Under the pieces are notes generated by a model, which worked only from the letters and a program-made list of their open reading frames with translations, did not search any database and had not been told where the DNA came from. From positions 1 through 64,000 of the forward strand of contig NZ_FCNW02000027.1 in the NCBI RefSeq assembly GCF_001544475.1: DNA of 64,000 bases. Direction: 5' to 3'. A program made the position numbers and the translations under genes. The DNA comes from Caballeronia humi (GTDB taxonomy: Bacteria; Pseudomonadota; Gammaproteobacteria; Burkholderiales; Burkholderiaceae). Numbering within the stretch: position 1 is the stretch's first letter; the number at the start of each line of letters is the position of its first letter. This document shows, one piece after another, positions 35,559-45,255 of the stretch.

Positions 35559-38127
35559 CGCGAAGCGGCGCGCGCCTCGTCCGCGTCGCGTTCCGAAGAC
35601 CCGCGAGGCGCAGGCCAAGGCCGACGCCCGTGCCGAGCTGTTCCGCCCCGCGCCCTTCGCGGTCGATCCCGAACAGGCCAGCCAACCGTTCGACGTGCGC
35701 CTTAACCACTGGTTCGCCGATAAAGCCTGGCAGCCGTTCGACTTCCAGCGCGAAGTGTGGCGCGAGGTCGCGCACGGATCGAGCGGCCTGCTCCATGCGA
35801 CGACCGGCGCCGGCAAGACGTGGGCTGTCTGGCTCGGCGCGCTCGCGGCGTTCGCGGAACCGAAGGCGCGCGCGCTGCCCGCGCCGCTCACCGTGCTCTG
35901 GATCACGCCGATGCGCGCCCTCGCCGCCGATACCGCCCGCGCGTTGCAGGCGGCCGTCAGCGCGCTCGCCGTGCCGTGGAGCGTCGGCCTGCGCACCGGC
36001 GACACGCAATCGTCCGAACGCGCGCGGCAGAATCGCCGGATGCCGTCGGCGCTCGTCACGACGCCCGAGAGCTTCACGCTGATGCTCACGCGCGCTAACG
36101 CGCAGGAAGAACTCGCGCACGTGCGGATGGTGGTCGTCGACGAATGGCACGAGTTGCTCGGCAACAAGCGCGGCACGCAGACGCAGCTCGCACTCGCACG
36201 CCTCGCGCGCTGGCGCCCCGAAGTGCAGGTCTGGGGCCTCTCGGCGACGCTCGGCAACCTCGCGCTCGCGCACGACGCGCTGCTCGCCTCCGTCAAAACG
36301 CCGCGCATCACCGTGCGCGGCGCGCAGCCGAAGACGCTGATCGTCGATACGCTGATTCCCGACACGATCGAGCGCTTTCCGTGGGGCGGCCATCTCGGCG
36401 TACGGCAGGTCGTCCCGGTCGCCGACGAAATCGAGCAGGCGCGCAGTTCGCTCGTCTTCACCAACACGCGCTCGCAGTCGGAAATCTGGTATCGCGCGCT
36501 GCTGGAACTGCGCCCCGACTGGGCCGGGCTGATCGCGCTGCATCACGGCTCGCTCGATCAGGAAGTGCGCGAATGGGTCGAACTCAGCTTGAAGAACGGT
36601 CAGTTGAAGGCGGTCGTCTGCACGTCGAGCCTCGATCTCGGCGTCGATTTCCTGCCGGTCGAGCGCGTGTTCCAGATCGGCTCGCCCAAAGGCGTCGCGC
36701 GCCTGATGCAGCGCGCCGGGCGCTCCGGCCACGCGCCCGGCCGCGCCTCCCGCGTGACGATCGTCCCGACGCACGCGCTCGAACTCGTCGAGGCGGCGGC
36801 GGCGCGCTGGGCGGTCGAGGAGAAGCGCATCGAAGGCCGCGAGATGCCGTACAAGCCGCTCGACGTGCTCGTTCAACACCTCGTGACGGTGGCGATCGGC
36901 GGCGGTTTCCGGGCGCCCGAACTCTTCGACGAAGTCCGCACGGCCTACGCCTATCGCGACCTGACGCAGCAGGAATTCGACTGGGCGCTCGCGTTCGTCG
37001 AGCGCGGCGGGAGCTCGCTCGCGGCGTATCCGGATTACCACCGCGTCGCGCTCGGGGACGACGGCATCTACCGCGTGCCGCGCGAGGACCTGATCCGGCG
37101 GCATCGGAACAACGTCGGGACGATCGTCGCGAACGCGACGATCAACGTCGCGTACATGACGGGCGGGCGCATCGGCGCGATGGAGGAATCGTTCATCTCG
37201 CGCCTGAAACCCGGCGACGTCTTTACCTTCGGCGGCCGTGCGCTTGAACTCATCCGCGTGCGCGACATGACCGCCTACGTGAAGCGCGCGACCTCGTCGC
37301 GCGGCGCGATGCCGCAATGGGCCGGCAGCCGCATGCCGCTTTCGTCCGAACTCGCGGGCGCCACGCTGATGATGCTCGCGCGCGCGAACGCCGGCATTTA
37401 TGACGAGCCGGAGATGCGCGCCGTGCGCCCGCTGCTGGAATTGCAGGCGAAGTGGTCGGCGCTTCCCGAACCCGGCGTGCTGCTGGTCGAAGCGATCCGC
37501 TCGCGCGAGGGGCATCATTTCTTCTGCTATCCGTTCGCGGGGCGCACCGCTCATATCGGGCTCGGCTCGCTGATCGGCTGGCGCGTCGCGCGCGACCAGC
37601 CGAGCACGTTTTCCATCTCGATGAACGACTACGGCTTCGAACTGCTCTCCGCGCGCCCGTTCGACTGGGAGACGCTGATCGAGAACGGACTCTTCTCGCC
37701 CGAGAACCTGGAGCACGACATCCTTGCGAGCCTCAATTCGTCGGAACTCGCGGCACGGCGTTTTCGCGAGATCGCGCGGGTGTCGGGGCTCGTATATCAG
37801 GGGCATCCGGGGCAGCAGAAAAGCGCGCGGCAGTTGCAGGCGTCGAGCGGACTGTTCTACGAAGTCTTTCGCAAGCACGACAGCAGTAATCTCCTGCTCA
37901 CGCAGGCCGAAGAGGAAGTGATGCTGCAGGAACTGGAACTCGACCGCATCCGCGTGGCGCTCCAAAGCATGAGCGCGAGCCGCCTCGCGCTGACGCATCC
38001 CAAAAAGCCGACGCCGTTCGCATTTCCGCTCATCATCGGGCGGCTGCGGGAAAAAGTGAGCACGGAGAAGCTCTCGGATCGCGTCGAGCGGATGCTGGCC
38101 GATCTCGAAAAGGCGGCGCGCACATGA
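35542..38127 (+). CDS. Ligase-associated DEXH-box helicase (Lhr-like)
   Basis: The 861-aa superfamily 2 helicase has Walker A ATTGAGKTW (Lys92), motif II VVDEWHELLG (DEWH at 200-203), SATLG at 234-238, and motifs IV-VI (LVFTNTRSQSE, TSSLDLGVDFLPVE, QRAGRSGHAPG). Lhr-type winged-helix and beta-barrel domains follow from about residue 420. Lhr-family enzymes are 3'-5' helicases acting on DNA or RNA:DNA hybrids in the response to damage. The start overlaps the ligase gene and the end overlaps pdeM by four bases. Confidence 0.95.
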   Translation: MNAPDDAKRRAPRPRRVPKTREAQAKADARAELFRPAPFAVDPEQASQPFDVRLNHWFADKAWQPFDFQREVWREVAHGSSGLLHATTGAGKTWAVWLGALAAFAEPKARALPAPLTVLWITPMRALAADTARALQAAVSALAVPWSVGLRTGDTQSSERARQNRRMPSALVTTPESFTLMLTRANAQEELAHVRMVVVDEWHELLGNKRGTQTQLALARLARWRPEVQVWGLSATLGNLALAHDALLASVKTPRITVRGAQPKTLIVDTLIPDTIERFPWGGHLGVRQVVPVADEIEQARSSLVFTNTRSQSEIWYRALLELRPDWAGLIALHHGSLDQEVREWVELSLKNGQLKAVVCTSSLDLGVDFLPVERVFQIGSPKGVARLMQRAGRSGHAPGRASRVTIVPTHALELVEAAAARWAVEEKRIEGREMPYKPLDVLVQHLVTVAIGGGFRAPELFDEVRTAYAYRDLTQQEFDWALAFVERGGSSLAAYPDYHRVALGDDGIYRVPREDLIRRHRNNVGTIVANATINVAYMTGGRIGAMEESFISRLKPGDVFTFGGRALELIRVRDMTAYVKRATSSRGAMPQWAGSRMPLSSELAGATLMMLARANAGIYDEPEMRAVRPLLELQAKWSALPEPGVLLVEAIRSREGHHFFCYPFAGRTAHIGLGSLIGWRVARDQPSTFSISMNDYGFELLSARPFDWETLIENGLFSPENLEHDILASLNSSELAARRFREIARVSGLVYQGHPGQQKSARQLQASSGLFYEVFRKHDSSNLLLTQAEEEVMLQELELDRIRVALQSMSASRLALTHPKKPTPFAFPLIIGRLREKVSTEKLSDRVERMLADLEKAART

Positions 38128-38786
38128 CGACGGAGTCGCTGACCGTCGATATCGATGGGCACACGCTGCTGCTCTCGGCCGAGCGCGCGGCGTTCGATCC
38201 GCTGCTGGGCGCGCTTTTCATCGCCGACGCGCATTTCGGCAAGGACGCGGTGTTCCGCGCGCGCGGCATTCCGGTGCCGGCCGGATCGACCGGGGAGACG
38301 CTCGCGCGGCTCGACGCGCTGATTTCGACGCATCGGCCGGAGTCGGTCGTGTTTCTCGGCGATCTGCTGCATGCGCGCGAATCTCACGCCGATGAGACGC
38401 TGAATGCTTTGTCCGAATGGCGCGCGCGGCATCGCGAACTGGCGCTGACGCTCGTCGAAGGCAATCACGACAGGCACGCGGGCGCGCTGCCGGATGCGTT
38501 CGGCGTGTCGCTCGTGAAGGAGCCTTACGCGCTCGGACCGTGGGCGCTTTGCCATCATCCGCAAACGGTAGCTGGCGCTTATGCGCTCGCCGGGCACGAG
38601 CATCCGGTGTATCGGCTGGCGACGCGCGTTGATCGCGTGCGGCTGCCGTGCTTCCGGTTTGGCGCGCGCTCAGGCGTGCTGCCGGCGTTCGGCAGTTTCA
38701 CCGGCGGCTTCGAAGTCAACGAGACGGCGCGCGGCGAAGCGATCTACGTCGTCGCGGGCGAGCGCGTGTTCGGCGTGCGGCCGTGA
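38124..38786 (+). CDS. pdeM: Ligase-associated endonuclease/phosphoesterase
   Basis: The 220-aa calcineurin-like metallophosphoesterase of the PdeM type is the last gene of the repair cluster. Binuclear metal motifs are in order: IADAHFGKD (Asp35, His37), FLGDLLHAR (Asp80), EGNHDRHAG (Asn114, His115), a CHHP at about 143-146 and GHEHPVY (His158, His160). Known members show single-strand endonuclease or phosphodiesterase activity. The ATGA overlap with the helicase implies coupled translation. Confidence 0.93.
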   Translation: MTTESLTVDIDGHTLLLSAERAAFDPLLGALFIADAHFGKDAVFRARGIPVPAGSTGETLARLDALISTHRPESVVFLGDLLHARESHADETLNALSEWRARHRELALTLVEGNHDRHAGALPDAFGVSLVKEPYALGPWALCHHPQTVAGAYALAGHEHPVYRLATRVDRVRLPCFRFGARSGVLPAFGSFTGGFEVNETARGEAIYVVAGERVFGVRP

Positions 38787-38796
38787 TTGCTGCAGT

Positions 38797-39231
38797 TCAG
38801 TGATAAATCGTCTTCGATGACGTGAGCTTCGTCAGCTTGCCGCGCTGGAACTTGTACCAGCCGTCCGTACTTTTGAGCACGGCTTCGTCCGGCTGCCAGT
38901 ACACGCCGACGAGTTTCAGCCGTCGCCCGATTTTCTCGACCACCGGCGGATTCCGGCGAAAGTCGTAAAGCACGAGATCGTCGCCCGTCTCGACGATCAT
39001 CCGCGCGACGGTTTCGCGCGGTCCGGAGGTGTCATCGAAATGACGCAGTCGGCTCGCTTTCACTCGATCGAACTCGCGTCCGTCGATCTGCGCGATCTGT
39101 GCGCCATCGTTAGAGACGAACTGCAGCGCTCCACCCGAAGTCGCGATCGGCCCGGCCGCGCTGCTCTGCGCATGCGCCGCACCGCTCAAAATGAGGGCCG
39201 CTAATCCAATCCACCATCGACGACCGGCCAT
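38797..39231 (-). CDS. Periplasmic protein of unknown function
   Basis: The 144-aa product starts at 39231 (MAGRRWWIGLAALILSGAAHAQ), giving a clear Sec signal cleaved after AHAQ; an AGAGG site lies upstream. The longer frame to 39345 would hide this signal. The mature domain (LQFVSNDGAQIAQIDGREFDRV, RMIVETGDDLVLYDFRRNPP, EKIGRRLKLVGVYWQPDEAVL) looks like a small beta-rich fold. It has no cysteine pair or known motif. It is convergent with the repair operon. Confidence 0.7.
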   Translation of the reverse strand: MAGRRWWIGLAALILSGAAHAQSSAAGPIATSGGALQFVSNDGAQIAQIDGREFDRVKASRLRHFDDTSGPRETVARMIVETGDDLVLYDFRRNPPVVEKIGRRLKLVGVYWQPDEAVLKSTDGWYKFQRGKLTKLTSSKTIYH

Positions 39232-39564
39232 AAAACCGCCTCTTTGGGAAAGGACGCCTTCAACCGAAAGACGCGGCATTTCTCCAACACCTTGAATGCG
39301 CAACGTTCCCGGTTTTGTCGTCTCATAATTAAAAGAACCATTCATAGCGGGGGAATCGGCGGAAAGACTTCTGCATCATCCCGGGCTTTCGAGGTGATAA
39401 CGCTTCACGCGAAAGCCGTGCCCAGACCAGATGAATTAGGGTTTTCACCAGCACGCGCTGTGACCCTTCGGTACAATTCAAGCCTTCACTCGCCGCTGAC
39501 GCCTGCGTCGTTCAATCCGAAAACGCGCGCCGCAACGAGACTTCCCGCCGCCTCCGCTCCCGCC

Positions 39565-40737
39565 ATGCCCTTGCCTCTTCTCGCTCTCGCCATTGCCGCG
39601 TTCGGCATCGGCACGACCGAATTCGTCATCATGGGCCTTCTGCCCAACGTCGCCCGCGACCTCGATGTCTCGATTCCCGCCGCCGGCATGCTCGTCTCCG
39701 GCTACGCGCTCGGCGTGACGATCGGCGCGCCGATCCTCGCGATCGTCACCGCAAAAATGCCGCGCAAGAAGGCGCTGATGAGCCTGATCGGCGTGTTCAT
39801 CGTCGGTAATCTGCTGTGCGCGATCGCGCCGGGCTACTGGATTTTGATGGGCGCGCGCATCGTGACGGCGTTCTGCCACGGCGCGTTCTTCGGCATCGGC
39901 TCGGTGGTCGCCGCCGATCTCGTCGCGCCGAACCGCCGCGCACAGGCGATCGCGCTGATGTTTACCGGCCTCACGCTCGCGAACGTGCTCGGCGTGCCGC
40001 TCGGCACCGCGCTCGGCCAGGCGGCCGGCTGGCGCGCGACGTTCTGGGTCGTGACGGTGATCGGCCTCGTCGCCGCAGGCGCACTCGCTGTCTGCCTGCC
40101 GAAACATATCGAGATGCGCGAAACCAGCATCCTGCGCGAATTCGACGTGCTCAAGAACCCGCAAGTGCTGATGGTGCTCGGCATCAGCGTGCTGGCGTCG
40201 GCGAGTCTCTTCTCGGTGTTCACCTACATCACGCCGATTCTCGAGGACGTCACCGGTTTCTCGCCGCACGCGGTCACGCTCGTGCTGCTGCTGTTCGGGC
40301 TCGGGCTGACGGTCGGGAGCACGCTCGGCGGCAAGCTCGCCGACTGGAAGGTGCTGCGCTCGCTGCTGTCGTTTTTGCTCGCGATCGTCGTGATCCTCAC
40401 GATCTTTGCCGCGACGATGCATTCGCCGGTCCCCGCGATGGTCACGATTTTCCTGTGGGGCGTGCTCGCGTTCGCGATCGTGCCGCCTCTGCAGATCCTG
40501 ATCGTGAACCGCGCGAGCGATGCGCCGAATCTCGCCTCGACGCTCAATCAGGGCGCGTTCAACCTCGGCAACGCGACGGGCGCTTGGCTCGGCGGGATGG
40601 CGATTGGTGCGGGTGCGCCGCTTACGTCGCTGCCGTGGGTCGGCGTGCTGATGGCGTGTGGAGCGTTCGGGTTGACCCTGCTGTCGGCGTCGATGGAAAG
40701 GCGGTCGCGGCGATCGGCGATTGGGCAGGCGGCTTGA
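39565..40737 (+). CDS. MFS transporter, AraJ/DHA1-like exporter
   Basis: The 390-aa protein starts MPLPLLALAIAAFGIGTTEFVIMGLLPN, the standard opening of the arabinose-efflux/DHA1 group. Motif-bearing loops include SIPAAGMLVSGYALGV, ILAIVTAKMPRKKALM and GAFFGIGSVVAADLVAP. Twelve hydrophobic segments are evident. Such proteins export sugars or drugs; the substrate is not readable. No ribosome site is obvious before 39565 and the upstream frame remains open, so the exact start is moderately certain. Confidence 0.88.
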   Translation: MPLPLLALAIAAFGIGTTEFVIMGLLPNVARDLDVSIPAAGMLVSGYALGVTIGAPILAIVTAKMPRKKALMSLIGVFIVGNLLCAIAPGYWILMGARIVTAFCHGAFFGIGSVVAADLVAPNRRAQAIALMFTGLTLANVLGVPLGTALGQAAGWRATFWVVTVIGLVAAGALAVCLPKHIEMRETSILREFDVLKNPQVLMVLGISVLASASLFSVFTYITPILEDVTGFSPHAVTLVLLLFGLGLTVGSTLGGKLADWKVLRSLLSFLLAIVVILTIFAATMHSPVPAMVTIFLWGVLAFAIVPPLQILIVNRASDAPNLASTLNQGAFNLGNATGAWLGGMAIGAGAPLTSLPWVGVLMACGAFGLTLLSASMERRSRRSAIGQAA

Positions 40738-40855
40738 CCTGATCTCGCGCCTCGCGCACCCCGGTCGCGACCACGCGATCGAAAAGGCACAATCACGGCT
40801 TTCCAGCCACACGCGCTGCTGGCGATACGCTCGCCACTAGCACGCGCGTTCTTCG

Positions 40856-42034
40856 ATGAAACGCATTCTCTCGCGTGATTTTCTTGCACTGATATTGAGC
40901 GTAGCGGTGGTCGGGCTCGGCCTCGGCGCGACGCTGCCGCTCACCGCGCTCGCGCTGACGCAAGCCGGCTACGGCACCGACGTCGTCGGCCTGATGACGG
41001 CTATGCAGGCGGGCGGTGGCCTCGCCGTCGTGCCGCTCGCGAGCCGCGTCGCGACGCGGTTCGGCGCGCGGGAGACGATCGTCGGCACGGTGCTCTTGGT
41101 CGCGGGCGCGACGGTATTGATGCAGTTCACCGTCAACCTGTGGCTCTGGGCAGTGCTGCGCTTTCTGTGCGGGGCGGCGCTGATGCTGCTGTTCACGATC
41201 GGCGAAGCATGGGTCACGCAACTCGCCGACGATTCCACGCGGGGACGCGTCGTCGCGATCTACGCGACCAATTTCACGCTGTTCCAGATGGCGGGGCCAC
41301 TGCTGGTGAGTTTTATCGGCGACTGGCAGGCAGGGCGCTTTGCTTTATGCGGCGCGATTTTTCTGTTCGCGCTGCCCGCGCTCGCGCTGATCCGCGCCGC
41401 GCCGCCTATGCACGAATCGCACGAATCGCAAGACGCGCCCGCAAACTGGCGGCACGTTCTGCCGCGGATGCCGGCGATCATCGTCGGCACCGGGTTTTTT
41501 GCGCTGTTCGATACGCTCGCGCTCTCGCTGATGCCGCTTTTCGCGATGTCGCACGGGGTATCGCCGGAGGTGGCGGTACTGTTCGCCTCGGCGCTCCTCC
41601 TCGGTGACACGACGATGCAGTTCCCGATCGGCTGGCTCGCCGATCATGTCGGGCGCAGACGCGTGCATATCGGCGCGGCGGTGGTCGTCGTGGCGTTGCT
41701 GCCGCTTTTGCCGTGGGCGGCGGCGCGGCCGTGGGTCTGCTGGCCGTTGCTGTATGTGATCGGTGCGGCGGCGGGGAGCATCTACACGCTGTCGCTGGTC
41801 GCGTGCGGGGAGCGGTTTCGCGGTGCGGCGCTCGTCTCGGCGACGTCGCTCGTCGGCGGATCGTGGAGTATCGCAAGCTTCGGCGGGCCGATGATCGCGG
41901 GCGCGCTGATGCGGCAGAGCGGCCCGAACGCGCTGATCGCGGTGCTGGTGGCGAGCGCCGCTGCGTTTCTGTTCGCGGCGGGGTGGGAAGCGCGCTCGGA
42001 GCGCGCTCGAGACACGGCGGCCCGAATGCGCTGA
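40856..42034 (+). CDS. MFS transporter, YcaD-like
   Basis: The 392-aa protein with about twelve membrane segments starts MKRILSRDFLALILSVAVVGLGLG. The central region RFLCGAALMLLFTIGEAWVTQLADD and FPIGWLADHVGRRRVHIG resemble the YcaD/Bcr-like group. The last helix (ALIAVLVASAAAFLFAAGW) and the charged tail fall inside a tandem repeat array, and the stop codon at 42032-42034 lies in repeat copy 2. The present C-terminus may therefore differ from the ancestral one. Confidence 0.85.
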   Translation: MKRILSRDFLALILSVAVVGLGLGATLPLTALALTQAGYGTDVVGLMTAMQAGGGLAVVPLASRVATRFGARETIVGTVLLVAGATVLMQFTVNLWLWAVLRFLCGAALMLLFTIGEAWVTQLADDSTRGRVVAIYATNFTLFQMAGPLLVSFIGDWQAGRFALCGAIFLFALPALALIRAAPPMHESHESQDAPANWRHVLPRMPAIIVGTGFFALFDTLALSLMPLFAMSHGVSPEVAVLFASALLLGDTTMQFPIGWLADHVGRRRVHIGAAVVVVALLPLLPWAAARPWVCWPLLYVIGAAAGSIYTLSLVACGERFRGAALVSATSLVGGSWSIASFGGPMIAGALMRQSGPNALIAVLVASAAAFLFAAGWEARSERARDTAARMR

Positions 42035-42276
42035 TCCCGGGGTGGCGGGATGCATCGCCGCGTATCTGCTCGCGGCAGCGCGGGAATCGCGCGCGGAGCG
42101 CGCGCGAGACAGGGCGGCCCGCATGCGCTGGCCCCGAGGTGGCCGGATGCATCGTCGCGCTTTTGCTCGCGGCGGGCTGAGAATCGCGCTCGGAACGCGC
42201 TTGAGACAGAGCGGAATGCGCTGATCCCGGAAAGCGGGAGCGCCGCCGCGCTTCTGCTCGCGGCGGATCGACGTAT
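41921..42276 (+). repeat. Degenerate tandem array of about 97-bp units
   Basis: Four units start near 41921, 42019, 42116 and 42212, at spacings of about 98, 97 and 96 bp. Each opens with ggcccgaatgcgctgatcc-like sequence, continues with a cgccgc..ttctgctcgcggcgg block and then gcgcgctcggagcgcgc..gagaca. Unit 1 is the coding 3' end of the MFS gene; units 2-4 follow with substitutions and indels, and unit 4 is incomplete. Because the period is not a multiple of three, the frames cannot all code. It arose by amplification of the gene end. Confidence 0.8.
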
Positions 42277-42385
42277 GCCCGGCCGCGTTCGGGGCGCGTT
42301 GTAGACATTCAAATGTCGGGCGGTCTAACCCCTTCGGCGGTTCTTGCCGTCCAGCGAGCTCAATCATCCGAGCCGCGCCGACCTC

Positions 42386-43690
42386 TCACTCCGCCGCCGC
42401 ACTCCGCGCCGCCAGAATCTGCCCGGCGCACTGCCCGAAGCCGATCCGATAACCGTCGCCCTGGCACCATCCGGCGAGGGTCAATTCATCGCCGTCTTCG
42501 ATAAACCCGCGCTCGCCGCCCTCGTCCAGGGCAAGCGGCCGCTGTCCGTTCCACGTGCTTTCCAGCAAACTCCCGCAGGAATCCGGCGTCGGACCGCTGA
42601 TCGTGCCCGAGCCCATCAAATCGCCCACGCGCGTGTTGCACCCCGCGACCGTGTGATGCGCGAGCTGCTGCGCCATCGACCAGTACATCAGCTTGAAATT
42701 GGTCCGCGAAATGCGCGTCGCCTTCGACGCCCCTTCCGGCCGCAACGTCACTTCCAGCTCGATATCGAACGCGTGATCGCCGTCGTGGCGCAGGTACGCG
42801 AGCGGCTGCGGTTCCTGCGGCGGCGTCGCGGTGCGAAACGGTTCGAGCGCGTCGAGCGTCACGATCCACGGCGAGATCGTCGTCGCGAAACCCTTTGAAT
42901 TGAATGGCCCGAGCGGCACGTATTCCCACTGCTGGATGTCGCGCGCGCTCCAGTCATTGAGCAGAACCATCCCGAAAATATGCTGCTCCGCGTCGTTACA
43001 GGCAATCGGGTCGCCGAGTGCATTCCCCGCGCCGACGATGAACCCCATCTCCAGTTCGATATCCAGCTTGCGGCACGCGCTGAACACCGGCCGCTCGTCG
43101 TTCGGCAGCTTGATCTGGCCGTTCGGACGACGCACCGGCGTACCGCTCACGATCACCGACGACGCCCGCCCGTTGTACCCGATCGGCATCTCCGACCAGT
43201 TCGGCAACAGCGCGTTCTTCGGATCGCGGAACATGCAGCCGACGTTCGTCGCGTGCTCCTTTGACGAATAGAAGTCGGTATAGCCGGGAATCTCGACCGG
43301 CAGATGCAGCGTCGCGTTCGATTGCGGCACGAGCGCGCGCTGGCGCAAGGCGGCATCGTCGCGCAGCGTGGGGTTATCGTGCGCGAGCAGGCCGCTCAGC
43401 GCAATACGCACCTCGCGCCACGCGTCGCGCCCGAGCGCGATGAAGTCGTTTAGACGCGGCTTGCCGAAGACATTGGGCGTTTTCAAGAGCCCGGCCTGCT
43501 CCAGCGCTGCCAGATCGACGATCCATTCGCCGATCGCCACACCCGCGCGCCGCGCCGGGTTCGCGTCGTTGCTGAAGACGCCGAACGGCAGGTTCTGGAT
43601 CGGGAAATCGCTCGCCGGGTCGTTGGCGGAATCGATCCAGCTTTTGAGCGACGGGTTCAGGGTCGCCTGGAAGGGTGCGGGCGTGCTCAT
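42386..43690 (-). CDS. fahA: Fumarylacetoacetase
   Basis: The enzyme (EC 3.7.1.2) hydrolyses fumarylacetoacetate to fumarate and acetoacetate, the last step of tyrosine/homogentisate breakdown. The 434-aa protein has the N-terminal FAH domain (NLPFGVFSNDANPARRAGVAIG) and the metal-binding core (YTDFYSSKEHATNVG, LDIELEMGFIVG, LLNDWSARDIQQWEY). The substrate-site GDLMGSGTISGP and EDGDELTLAGWC come near the end. It starts at 43690, overlapping the hmgA stop by four bases, and is coupled to it. Confidence 0.95.
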   Translation of the reverse strand: MSTPAPFQATLNPSLKSWIDSANDPASDFPIQNLPFGVFSNDANPARRAGVAIGEWIVDLAALEQAGLLKTPNVFGKPRLNDFIALGRDAWREVRIALSGLLAHDNPTLRDDAALRQRALVPQSNATLHLPVEIPGYTDFYSSKEHATNVGCMFRDPKNALLPNWSEMPIGYNGRASSVIVSGTPVRRPNGQIKLPNDERPVFSACRKLDIELEMGFIVGAGNALGDPIACNDAEQHIFGMVLLNDWSARDIQQWEYVPLGPFNSKGFATTISPWIVTLDALEPFRTATPPQEPQPLAYLRHDGDHAFDIELEVTLRPEGASKATRISRTNFKLMYWSMAQQLAHHTVAGCNTRVGDLMGSGTISGPTPDSCGSLLESTWNGQRPLALDEGGERGFIEDGDELTLAGWCQGDGYRIGFGQCAGQILAARSAAAE

Positions 43691-45024
43691 CGTTGCTCCG
43701 GGTTGAAATGTTTGGTGAGGCCTTGCCAGCACTCGTAGTAATGCGCCTGCAATTGCGCGGTTTCGAGCGCGAACTGCGTCGGCTTGATCAGCGCGCGGGT
43801 TTCGAACATGAACGCCATCGTGTCGCCGACCTTCGCCGGCTTCGAGGTATCGCTCGCCGACGCCTTCTCGAACGTCCCGGCATCCGGACCGTGCCCCGAC
43901 ATGCAGTTGTGCAGGCTCGATCCGCCCGGCACGAAGCCTTCGGCCTTCGCGTCGTATTCGCCATGCACGAGGCCCATGAACTCGCTCGCGACGTTGCGAT
44001 GGAACCAGGGCGGGCGGAACGTGTCCTCGGCGGCGAGCCAGCGCGGCGGGAAGATCACGAAGTCGATCGTATCGACGCCCGGCGTGTCGCTCACCGACTG
44101 CAGCACCAGAAAGATCGACGGATCGGGATGGTCGAAGCTGATCGAGCCGATGGTATTGAAGTGGCGCAGGTCGTACTTGTACGGCGCGTAGTTGCCGTGC
44201 CACGCGACGACGTCGAGTGGCGAGTGGCCGATGTCCGCGCGCCAGAGCACGCCGTTCATCTTCGCGACGAGTTCGAACGCGCCTTCGCGGTCCTCGTAGG
44301 CAGCTTGCGGCGTGAGGAAATCGCGCGGATTGGCGAGGCCGTTCGAGCCGATCGGGCCGAGATCCGGCAATTGCAGCAGCGCGCCGAAGTTCTCGCAGAT
44401 ATAGCCGCGCGCCTGATCGTCCGGCAGCGCGACGGAAAAGCGCACGCCGCGCGGGATCACCGCGATCTCGAACGGCGCGACGTCGAGCTTGCCCATTTCC
44501 GTAGAGATCGAAAGGCGCCCTTCCTGCGGCAGGATCAGCAGTTCACCGTCGGCGCTGTAGAAGTAGCGGTCCTTCATCGAGCGGTTCGCCGCGTACAGGT
44601 GGATCGCGCAGCCCGTCATCGATTCGGCCGCGCCGTTGCCGGCCATCGTCACCCAGCCGTCGACGAAATCGGTCGGCTCGGCGGGCATCGGCAGCGGGTC
44701 CCAGCGGAGCTGGTTCGGCGGCGTCGGCGGGACTTCGGCGAAATTCGCGACGAGTTTCGCGCGCGAGGCGTCGCCGGTCACCTGCGTGAACGGCATGTGG
44801 ACAGCCGCCGGACGAATCCGATACAGCCACGAGCGCCGGTTATGCGCGCGCGGCGCGGTGAACGCCGTGCCGGACAACTGCTCGGCGTAGAGGCCGTAAG
44901 GCGCGCGCTGCGGCGAGTTGCGGCCAATCGGCAGCGCGCCCGGAAGCGCCTCGGTGGCGAAGTCGTTGGCGAAGCCGGACTGATAATGAAGGCTCGTGTC
45001 CGTATGGGTCTCGAACGTCGGCAT
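43687..45024 (-). CDS. hmgA: Homogentisate 1,2-dioxygenase
   Basis: This Fe(II) dioxygenase (EC 1.13.11.5) opens the ring of homogentisate to maleylacetoacetate. The 445-aa length is typical. Conserved blocks include YQSGFANDFATEALPGALP at the N-terminus, YGLYAEQLSGTAFT, the cupin region LDVAPFEIAVIPRGVRFSV and iron-site sequences FPPRWLAAEDTFRPPWFHRN and HNCMSGHGPD. It is the first gene of hmgA-fahA. A maleylacetoacetate isomerase gene is not visible here. Confidence 0.96.
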   Translation of the reverse strand: MPTFETHTDTSLHYQSGFANDFATEALPGALPIGRNSPQRAPYGLYAEQLSGTAFTAPRAHNRRSWLYRIRPAAVHMPFTQVTGDASRAKLVANFAEVPPTPPNQLRWDPLPMPAEPTDFVDGWVTMAGNGAAESMTGCAIHLYAANRSMKDRYFYSADGELLILPQEGRLSISTEMGKLDVAPFEIAVIPRGVRFSVALPDDQARGYICENFGALLQLPDLGPIGSNGLANPRDFLTPQAAYEDREGAFELVAKMNGVLWRADIGHSPLDVVAWHGNYAPYKYDLRHFNTIGSISFDHPDPSIFLVLQSVSDTPGVDTIDFVIFPPRWLAAEDTFRPPWFHRNVASEFMGLVHGEYDAKAEGFVPGGSSLHNCMSGHGPDAGTFEKASASDTSKPAKVGDTMAFMFETRALIKPTQFALETAQLQAHYYECWQGLTKHFNPEQR

Positions 45025-45112
45025 GATGTATTTCCTTCGAGTGAATTCGCGGTCGTCGCGCGGCGGCGCTTTTCGAGATACGCGACAAGATTTACGAATA
45101 GTAAAACCAATT

Positions 45113-45129
45113 ACGATTAGTTAAATCGT
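45113..45129. promoter_or_regulatory. Candidate operator upstream of hmgA
   Basis: ACGATT and AATCGT form an inverted repeat with a five-base spacer, about 90 bp upstream of hmgA, in an AT-rich patch that also contains a related ttacgaatagtaaa sequence just before it. It is a plausible regulator site, but the cognate regulator gene is not nearby. Confidence 0.35.
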
Positions 45130-45255
45130 TGTAAACCCTAGGATGTGTATCGACGAGGCATATCAATATGTGAATATTGTGCAAAGCGCGGGATCGCGCG
45201 CTGCTACCATCGACGCATGCCGCATCGCGCCAAGCCCCCACGAGCCTTCTAATCC

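Noticed and set aside
35527..37998. 823-codon minus-strand frame opposite the Lhr-like helicase
   Set aside because: Same cause: low-complexity Arg/Glu/Asp/Ala sequence antisense to a well-supported gene.
42042..42304. Short plus-strand frames inside the tandem repeat array
   Set aside because: They are shifted copies of the MFS gene end without ribosome sites. The repeat explains them.
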